From Chloroflexi bacterium RBG_16_57_11 (GTDB lineage: Bacteria > Chloroflexota > Anaerolineae > Anaerolineales > UBA4823): a stretch of 13,436 nt of DNA. The notes beneath the pieces are model-generated. The model did not search any database. It had not been told where the DNA came from and saw nothing but the letters and a program-made list of their open reading frames with translations. The stretch lies in assembly GCA_001795165.1 (NCBI GenBank), contig MGNS01000062.1, forward strand, positions 17,876 to 31,311, given 5' to 3'. The position numbers and the translations under genes are program-made. This document shows positions 7,701-13,436 of this stretch, one piece after another (the first letter of the stretch is position 1; each line of letters starts with the position of its first letter).

Positions 7701-9514
7701 CTATTTGTACCAATCCGCAATATTCCAGATTTGAGAGTCCCAGGCAGTGAAATCATAGCCTTTGAGATCCTTGCTGACGATCACTGGGTTGGTCAGCTTG
7801 ATAAGCGGGATGACCGCTATATCCTGGATGAGTAGCTCATTCATCTGAACAAACAATTCGGCGCGTTTGGTTTGGTCGAGTTCGGTCGTAGCTTGCTGAA
7901 ACAATTCGTCGAATTTGGGATTGCAGTAACGCGACCAGTTTGGCAGCGACCATTCATTCTCTTTTTGTGCAATCTGGTCACAGGTCCAGCCCGACATGTA
8001 AGCTGTAGGATCAGGGCTCTTGTTGCTGAACGCAAATTCTTCGAGGTCTGCATAGAATTGCCGTCGTGTATCTGTCGTGTCCGTCGGGGGTCCTAAAAAG
8101 ATGCTGGAGTCGATCTGTTTTAATTCAACAGCAATCCCAATTGCTTCGAGATCCTTCTTAACTTGTTCCTGATTTTTTTGGCGCAATGACTGGATCGTAG
8201 TTTGGAAGGTGAGACGCATTTCAAAGCCATCTTTTTCCCGAACTCCATCTTCATTCGTATCCACCCATCCAGATAGTTCCAGTAATTCAGCAGCTTTTTG
8301 TGGATCATAATCGTACTTGTTATTGGCAGAAGCATAAGTGGGCGGTTCTGCAAGAATGTTCGTTGTCAAAGTACCCACGCGACCATAGGGAGCGGCAACA
8401 GCTTCCCGATTGATCGCCATCGCAATCGCCTGGCGCACCGCCAAATCGGACAAAATCGGATGAGGATATTGTATGCTGGAGCGTTCTCCATCCGCCGTCT
8501 CCTTGTTTGGATCTGTAAAATTCAACATGATCCGTTCTACGAATGAAGACGGAGCGCCAATTGCCAGAGCCTTCCCTGTTGATTCAGCATCCGCGAGTTT
8601 CACTTCAGACACAGCCGTATTCCATACAAAGTCAACCAGCCCTTCCTTGCCCGCTGCGACAGCAGTATCCAGATCACCGCCGCCGCTTAGTTCCACTTTG
8701 CTAAAAAAGGGTTTATTGGGATCGCGATAATATGGATTAATTTCGTAAATAATCTTATTGGTAGTGACGGCATTCCCACCGATGATCAACACATCTTCGT
8801 TGCGAAATTCGGACACATAATAAGGTCCTGTACCAATTGCCTTCAAATTCGCTGGAGCCCCTGCCGCGTTGGCGCCGTTATAGGCTTCAAAAATGTGGCG
8901 CGGGATGATCATGCCCAGTTGACTGACAAAAGGTACGAACCATGAAGTGGTCGGTTGCTTGAAAGTGACCTTGACCGTATGGTCGTCAAGGACTTCAACT
9001 CTTTCGACCTCGGCATACGCAGCAGCACTGGTCGCTTTAACGTCCGGGTTGGTAGCGTATTGGTAAGTGAAAAGCACATCGTCCGCCGTGAATGGTTCGC
9101 CGTCTGCCCATTTGACATCCTGCTTGAGTTGCCAGGTTACCGACGTGCCATCGCTGGCAAGCTGACCATTATCAATGGTTGGAATCTCAGCCGCCAGAAT
9201 AGGCAACATGTTTCCATCCTTGTCGAAGTTGGCTAAAGGTTCATAGGTGATGCGGCTGGCCTCCAAGTCCTTATCCCCAACCGAAAGGTGAGGGTTCACG
9301 ATCGTCGGAGCCTGGAAGTACAACATCGTCAATATTCCGCCCTGACCTCGGGTTGGCGCGACTTCCGTTGGGGCTTCGGTGCCGCCTGCGTAGGCCCGAC
9401 GGTGGCCAGCGGCTCGATTGCAGTGGGAGCGCAACTCGTCAAATGAAGCATCAGAGTTAACCCAATGATGCTCGTCTGAGCCATTGATCGTTTTGAAAAA
9501 TCTCTGTTTCTCAT
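7701..9514 (-). CDS. Family 5 (oligopeptide-type) solute-binding lipoprotein, with apparent frameshift
   Basis: The gene is split over two frames. Frame one starts at the ATG 9512-9514, preceded 6 nt upstream by AGGAGG, and encodes a lipoprotein signal peptide ending LTSC (lipid cysteine residue 28) plus a Thr/Pro/Ala linker. Frame two, open from 9434 to the stop at 7701, continues that linker (GGTEAPTEVAPTRGQGG) and then the whole binding domain. A single lost base near 9383-9390 accounts for the break; restoring one gives 604 codons, normal for the family. Family 5 hallmarks include ITYEPLANFDKDGNMLPILA, VKWADGEPFTADDVLFTYQYA, a C-terminal RAELFVQMNELLIQDIAVIPL and a final WNIADWYK. Such proteins bind peptides, or sometimes sugars, nickel or opines, for ABC uptake, but no permease or ATPase gene is nearby. 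Receptor A follows directly, so a sensory role is likely. Whether the frameshift is real or a sequencing error cannot be decided here. Confidence 0.85.
9383..9390 (-). other. Frameshift position in the solute-binding lipoprotein gene
   Basis: On the minus strand the signal-peptide frame reads ...VGPTQ while the body frame reads GGTEAPTEV... over the same bases. Joining them needs one extra base in the G-rich stretch here. The spot lies in the low-complexity linker, outside the folded domain. Confidence 0.7.
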
Positions 9515-9520
9515 TTAGCG

Positions 9521-9526
9521 CCTCCT
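9521..9526 (-). promoter_or_regulatory. Shine-Dalgarno showing the true start of the binding lipoprotein
   Basis: AGGAGG on the minus strand, 6 nt before the ATG at 9512-9514. It supports the short signal-peptide frame as the real 5' end of the gene, rather than the start at 9434 inside the other frame. Confidence 0.85.
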
Positions 9527-9623
9527 AAACCTGATGTGAACTGATCCCAAGCGTGTTGATCTGGGAAGTCAACGACATCATAACCAGCTTGCTCCCAACA
9601 ATTCTGCACACTTTCATTCAAGT

Positions 9624-10931
9624 CTATTCTTGTTTATCCATTGTGTCAGCTACAATATTCCTCAATGCATCGGCCTCGTTCTGTAAGTCTTTGAAGTATT
9701 GCGTATCCGTAATCTCTGCTACCTTCTTTTTCTGGCGGGTTTCGTCAAGAGCTATTTTCAATTCCGTTACTTGCTGTTTCAACTTCTCTTCTCGCAAGCG
9801 GACCTCACGTGCCATCTTTTGGAAGACGCGCGCCAATTGTCCAAGATCATCTTTTCTTCCCACAAGTCCGTCTAGTGAAGATGGCTCAAACTTATCTGCC
9901 TCAACATCAGCCGCAGCGACGGTCAATTTGATCACATTGGCTGTAATATCATTGTGGAAAAGATAACCAACGCTGATTGATAAGGCCACCGACAATATCA
10001 GGGAAACGATTAGCAATATCGTTGCGGAACGATTCGTTTCCGCGATCTGGTCCCGCGCTGAGTGTACCTGCTCACTAGCAAGAACAACCAATTCTTTTGC
10101 GATCGGATCAACGGCTCCTACTTGTATGTCAAACTCAGCAAAGCGACTATGTATTTCCACATCTAAGTTCAGTATCTCATTTGCTATATTCAAATACGAA
10201 TCTAGATTCGAAACCACAAGGCTTCTTTCAACCTCACTCAAGTTTTCATTGTTCTGTATAGCGCCTCTCAATTCCTCGGCAGTATTAAGAGCTAATTGCA
10301 TATTGGGTCGTTGACGGGTTAATAAATAGTCTTTCGAATGGGATTGCATCTCTCTGAAGAGAAGCACCAAATCTGGATCATGGGTGGTTTCAAGTGCATC
10401 CAGGAGCAATTCAGCTTGTTTCTCCAGGCGGTCCTCTGCCCCCGTATCTTTACCGGCAAGTTGCTCTGCTAACCCTACAGCCTCATTAAATGTCTCTTTG
10501 TATCTGGCCGCCGCAGATAGAAAAAAATTCAGATCCACGTTCCTTTCTTGAAGGGCAACACTGACATTGGAATTAGCTATCAAGCCCTTTAGGGTTTCAC
10601 TCAGGGCAATAACCTCATCAACCTGGGAGTAGCTTGCATTGGCATAATTCTCACGCGCGACTTCAAACCCTACCGTAGGGTATCGAATGAAAAATTCTCT
10701 TTCGAAGCGACGCGCGTTTTTTAGCCCGGCATCCATTTCTAATACAACGCGTTGTATTTCGTTACTGATATCGATGGCTTCATCAGCCTTTTTTTCAACC
10801 GCGCTTAATGCGATAAATCCCGTTAGCGCAGTGATGATAATCAATCCAAGCAGTGCGCCAAACGCGATAAGAAATTTCGTCGTAATACTCAGTCTGTTTA
10901 TTAAATGCTGGATGATGCGAAGCCTGATCAT
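9624..10931 (-). CDS. Receptor-like membrane protein B: HBM-like helical sensor with shared tail
   Basis: This 435-residue protein has TM1 (about 20-43), about 258 residues of helical extracytoplasmic sequence and TM2 (about 303-325), then goes straight into the same C-terminal module as receptor A. The outer region resembles helical bimodular (HBM) sensors, with an acidic/basic ARRFEREFFIRYP motif (73-85) and a second HSKDYLLTRQRP motif (198-209) in the equivalent place. Unlike A, there is no separate canonical HAMP; the divergent HAMP-like segment (about 327-385, with KFEPSSLDGL and LGQLARVFQKM) directly follows TM2. Residues 363-410 are identical to 470-517 of A, and the final 73 residues align without gaps (61 identical by eye). 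No catalytic or methyl-accepting domain follows. The gene lies 80 bp after the LIV-type binding-protein gene and 109 bp before the family 5 gene. The ATG has no obvious Shine-Dalgarno, so the exact start is less certain. Confidence 0.85.
   Translation of the reverse strand: MIRLRIIQHLINRLSITTKFLIAFGALLGLIIITALTGFIALSAVEKKADEAIDISNEIQRVVLEMDAGLKNARRFEREFFIRYPTVGFEVARENYANASYSQVDEVIALSETLKGLIANSNVSVALQERNVDLNFFLSAAARYKETFNEAVGLAEQLAGKDTGAEDRLEKQAELLLDALETTHDPDLVLLFREMQSHSKDYLLTRQRPNMQLALNTAEELRGAIQNNENLSEVERSLVVSNLDSYLNIANEILNLDVEIHSRFAEFDIQVGAVDPIAKELVVLASEQVHSARDQIAETNRSATILLIVSLILSVALSISVGYLFHNDITANVIKLTVAAADVEADKFEPSSLDGLVGRKDDLGQLARVFQKMAREVRLREEKLKQQVTELKIALDETRQKKKVAEITDTQYFKDLQNEADALRNIVADTMDKQE
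9702..9845 (-). repeat. Paralogous segment shared with 6078-6221 (48 codons, identical protein)
   Basis: These 144 bases of receptor B encode the same 48 residues as 6078-6221 of receptor A. Comparing codon by codon, 26 of the 48 differ, every one silently at the third position. The segment covers the second HAMP-like helix, the following coiled coil and the KKKVAEITDT end. Confidence 0.92.
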
Positions 10932-11011
10932 TGGAAGTTCATTGACCGCTGAATCATACGATTTGCAGAATTGTTTCCCGGATTCAAAAATTGGTTATGG
11001 ATTGAACTGTT

Positions 11012-12286
11012 TCATTTTTCAGTCGAGTACAGATAGACGATATTGGATTTTATTCCATCAACACCTACACTGGGGTCGTCGAATCTTACCACTCTGAATT
11101 TAGCCAAACCACAATCACCAAATTCATTGCAAGAAATCGCACCGATCAAGCCTTCGAAACCTTGTAGGTTATACAGATAATCCCTTAGAGCCTGCCTGCC
11201 AATATGAAGCGTGCCATCAGAGTCTTTAACAGCAACCGCTTCAATGGCTTTTAGCAGAATGGTCGCGGCATCGTAAGTGTGAGCATGGAAATTTGTGGTT
11301 AACTCTTCGTTATATTTCGCAATATAAGCGTCCACGAAGGCATCATATTCTTCACTCGATGGTTTATCAGGAACGATGTAAAAAGTGCCAACGCCCGCAT
11401 CCATAACTGACTCCACAAATGAACCCAACAAGAGACTGTCGGCACTCATAAGTATGATATTTTCAAACCCCGATACTTCCTTTGATTGGAGTACGATCAG
11501 ATCACCTTCTGGTTGGAATACGGGGAAGAACAAAAATTCAGCGCCTGAATTGACAATCGCTTCCAGAATTGGCTTCATATCTTCGTCGCCTTTGTTGATT
11601 TCGCCAGAATAAACCATTTCGCCGCTCAAATCGGCGAAGGCTTGTTCGAAAACATTTCCGAGACCCTGACTGTAGCTATCCGCGGCAACAACGATAACGG
11701 CGGCTTTTGACTTCCCAAGCTCCTGAAATGCAAATGTGGCAGCAGCCAGACCTTGATCTGCGTCATTGTGGGCTGTCCGGAAATAACCTGGGTGAAAGTC
11801 TTCACCTTTTACCTGATTGGCAGCAGTAAGCGAAGGGGATGTATTCGAGCCGGAGATCATTACCAACCCTGCGTCAGACAAATACGCCATGGCGCCTCGT
11901 GCTTCGCTCGAGCAGGTAGTTCCGATAACACCGATGATCTGGGGATCTGCCACGATCTGCAGCCCGGCCGTTATCCCTCCCTCCTTGGAACATTGGGAGT
12001 CTGCCCGAACCAATTCAACAGGGTGATCATGAATTGTGCCTCCAATTGCGTCTAGAGCCATTTCCACACTCCGGCTGTATCGTGTGCCGCTTGGGCTGAC
12101 ACTTCCGCTCAGGGCTTGCATGATTCCTACTTTTATTGGCTTACCAGGTGCAATATCTACACATCCAATTGCATCCCGACATTCAAATTTAGGAGCACAA
12201 GAAGAGGTTAATACAATAATCAAAGTAAAACTAATGAGCATTGTCGCAAGCAATGATAATTTTGAATGAACTGTCTTGCTTGTCAT
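11012..12286 (-). CDS. LIV-type (Peripla_BP_6) substrate-binding lipoprotein
   Basis: This 424-residue periplasmic binding protein is of the leucine/isoleucine/valine or amide-binding fold. A hydrophobic signal ends in LTSSC, a slightly atypical lipobox with Leu at -4; lipid cysteine is C30 counting from this start. Fold hallmarks include KPIKVGIMQALSGSVSPSGT, VELVRADSQ, IIGVIGTTCSSEARG with MISGSNTSPSLT, HPGYFRTAHNDADQG, AAVIVVAADSYSQG and a late HAHTYDAATILLKAI. The mature part has six more cysteines in three nearby pairs (36/42, 99/125, 386/392), suggesting disulfides and an oxidising location. An ATG at 12292 is also in frame, but AGGAG touches it directly; the ATG at 12286 has correct 6-nt spacing and is preferred. 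The Shine-Dalgarno overlaps the stop of the upstream permease-like gene, indicating translational coupling. No ABC transport genes accompany it; receptor B follows 80 bp later. The ligand is probably an amino acid or similar, by family only. Confidence 0.9.
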   Translation of the reverse strand: MTSKTVHSKLSLLATMLISFTLIIVLTSSCAPKFECRDAIGCVDIAPGKPIKVGIMQALSGSVSPSGTRYSRSVEMALDAIGGTIHDHPVELVRADSQCSKEGGITAGLQIVADPQIIGVIGTTCSSEARGAMAYLSDAGLVMISGSNTSPSLTAANQVKGEDFHPGYFRTAHNDADQGLAAATFAFQELGKSKAAVIVVAADSYSQGLGNVFEQAFADLSGEMVYSGEINKGDEDMKPILEAIVNSGAEFLFFPVFQPEGDLIVLQSKEVSGFENIILMSADSLLLGSFVESVMDAGVGTFYIVPDKPSSEEYDAFVDAYIAKYNEELTTNFHAHTYDAATILLKAIEAVAVKDSDGTLHIGRQALRDYLYNLQGFEGLIGAISCNEFGDCGLAKFRVVRFDDPSVGVDGIKSNIVYLYSTEK

Positions 12287-12292
12287 GTTCAT

Positions 12293-12297
12293 CTCCT
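12293..12297 (-). promoter_or_regulatory. Shine-Dalgarno overlapping the upstream stop codon
   Basis: AGGAG on the minus strand overlaps the TAG stop (12296-12298) of the permease-like gene and lies 6 nt before the ATG at 12286. It decides that start over the one at 12292 and indicates translational coupling. Confidence 0.75.
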
Positions 12298-13435
12298 ACA
12301 ATAAAGTAATTTCAAGTCCGTTGAACTGGAAAGTCAAGGGCATGATGACCTGATTGGAATTGGAATCGAGCTGGATCGCCTTCTCGGTACCACCATCCTT
12401 TACACACAAAGCGGCAGAAATCGGCTCGCTGTTCCCATCCGGAGTAATGCGGTGCAACCAGACTTTCATTTCCTTTGAAGAAACTGGTGGGAACTCGATG
12501 AATATATTTCTTAATTGCCTGTATGCTGGAATTTCAATCTCAACGCCATTAGCAGATCTTTCTTCGTTTGCATAAACAAATCTAAATGTACCTGCCAGGG
12601 GTCTTCCAGCATCAACAATTTTTAACGTCGCCTGCTCACTGGTATCCGATGTTTCCACTTTCAATTCGATTACAACCCGAGAGACAAATGCGCCTTGACG
12701 GACAACAAGATATGTAACAACAAGAACTACAAGTCCCACCCCGATGGCAATAAAGCGTTGGGCCGGGTCACTCCAAATGAAAATCCCATAAACAAATACA
12801 CTACCCAGGTAGAATAGGTAAATAATCGTCAGAACCAAAGGGTTTCCCAGGAAGCCAAAGGAGAGTTTTGGCGTGTAATCCCCTTTGTGACGGCTGGCTG
12901 CCAGCATCAGCATGGGGAAAATCCCGCCCAACAGAGGAAGCAGGATAACGCCAAGAACGCCAAGGAGCCATGAAAAAGACTCCCGACCGGTAAACAACAT
13001 CCATTCCACGGCCATAAAAAGCAACAAGATGGGGGTTATACTGACCATGAACTGGGTTGTCTTTTTGGCATTTGAAGGGAGCACCTCACGGACTTGATAA
13101 TATAGGCCGTAAGACATATGAATCGTTCCTATTCCCATCGCCAGGATGACATAAATGATTCCTAGAATTGGAACAACGCCGCCAACCTTTATTGCCAGGG
13201 GCGAAAGTGCCGTTCCAGTTTCATTGATGAGCACAATGGATGGAATAGCTCCATTGACCGCGATCACCCACAGGCTATAGAGAGCAATTGCCGTTACCAA
13301 AGCCATCATATTTCCCCAGATCAGGGAGCTTCCACCTGGATCGCGGCGCAGAACTACTTTAGCGGCATTTCCAGCGGAAGTATGTCCAAAATAAGCGAAC
13401 AGGACCACACCAAAGATTAGTTCAAGAATCTTGGG
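12296..13435 (-). CDS. Amino-acid-permease-like membrane protein with soluble C-terminal domain (5' partial)
   Basis: The frame is open to the window edge, so the GTG at 13408 is probably not the true start; numbers count from it. Seven hydrophobic segments are visible: before and around 1-20, 30-55, 72-105, 118-139, 144-171, 184-211 and 218-236. The pattern FAYFGHTSAGN, LRRDPGGSSLIWGN, NGAIPSIVLINETGTALSPLA and YYQVREVLP resembles amino acid permeases of the APC superfamily, especially the aromatic/hydroxy amino acid group; this is from memory of the family and not checked by alignment. From about 242 the protein becomes a soluble, probably beta-rich domain of about 130 residues (with IVDAGRPLAGTFRFVYANEE, IEIPAYRQL and VWLHRITPDG). 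That tail is not a normal part of such permeases, and I do not recognise it. The gene ends inside the Shine-Dalgarno of the LIV-type binding protein, so the two are co-expressed and may deal with the same ligand. Confidence 0.65.
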   Translation of the reverse strand, partial: PKILELIFGVVLFAYFGHTSAGNAAKVVLRRDPGGSSLIWGNMMALVTAIALYSLWVIAVNGAIPSIVLINETGTALSPLAIKVGGVVPILGIIYVILAMGIGTIHMSYGLYYQVREVLPSNAKKTTQFMVSITPILLLFMAVEWMLFTGRESFSWLLGVLGVILLPLLGGIFPMLMLAASRHKGDYTPKLSFGFLGNPLVLTIIYLFYLGSVFVYGIFIWSDPAQRFIAIGVGLVVLVVTYLVVRQGAFVSRVVIELKVETSDTSEQATLKIVDAGRPLAGTFRFVYANEERSANGVEIEIPAYRQLRNIFIEFPPVSSKEMKVWLHRITPDGNSEPISAALCVKDGGTEKAIQLDSNSNQVIMPLTFQFNGLEITLL

Positions 13436-13436
13436 A

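Noticed and set aside
9383..9390. Programmed ribosomal frameshift
   Set aside because: There is no slippery heptamer and no clear downstream stem, and nothing is known of recoding in this lipoprotein family. A mutation or sequencing error is simpler.
9540..9575. Short inverted repeats (TCCCA/TGGGA and GTTGA/TCAAC) between receptor B and the lipoprotein gene
   Set aside because: The stems are only 5 bp, mutually overlapping and without a T-run. They are expected by chance.
6078..9845. Recent gene conversion or a repeat-induced assembly artefact behind the shared tails
   Set aside because: Recent copying would leave the DNA identical, but more than half of the codons differ silently.

Overview
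The window looks like a chromosomal segment of a free-living anaerobic or facultative bacterium, most plausibly a Chloroflexota (Anaerolineae-type) member. I infer this from the protein styles: AOR-type and LarA-type enzymes, WD40 and YVTN propeller remnants, and lipoproteins with Thr/Pro/Ala-rich linkers. There is no rRNA or other marker gene to fix the taxonomy. No tRNA, rRNA, CRISPR array, transposase or integrase was seen.

Left part (1-4970, plus strand, visibly GC-rich from about 1950). It begins with the 3' end of a P1B-type metal ATPase whose SPC and HEGST motifs point to the P1B-4 (cobalt and other divalent metal) group. After a 112-bp gap comes a two-gene unit: a tungsten/molybdenum-pterin oxidoreductase of the aldehyde:ferredoxin oxidoreductase (AOR) family with an unusual iron-sulfur ligand pattern, then 12 bp later a LarA-type nickel-pincer racemase/epimerase. 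Together they suggest interconversion of an aldehyde, carboxylate or alpha-hydroxy acid. The substrate is not visible from sequence.

Middle (4971-5999). This is a scar zone. The C-terminal end of a WD40 protein (minus strand) abuts an internal piece of a YVTN-type propeller (plus strand). Both lose their N-terminal sides at the same point, about 5405, so this looks like a deletion or rearrangement joint. A gene-free stretch of about 235 bp follows.

Right part (6000-13435, all minus strand, visibly less GC-rich). Five co-directional genes read, in transcription order: an amino-acid-permease-like membrane protein with a soluble C-terminal domain (5' end outside the window); a leucine/isoleucine/valine-type periplasmic binding lipoprotein; a two-TM receptor-like protein B; a family 5 (oligopeptide-type) solute-binding lipoprotein carrying an apparent single-base frameshift; and a two-TM receptor-like protein A. 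No ABC permease or ATPase gene is present. The binding proteins therefore look like sensor partners rather than transporter parts: each is followed directly by a receptor with a large helical extracytoplasmic domain.

The most striking observation is that the two receptors share the same cytoplasmic C-terminal module. Forty-eight consecutive residues are identical, although 26 of the 48 codons differ, all synonymously. Neither receptor has a kinase, cyclase or chemotaxis signalling domain. I infer a paired sensing system in which two ligand classes (amino-acid-like and peptide-like) feed into one common, unidentified cytoplasmic partner that reads the shared tail.
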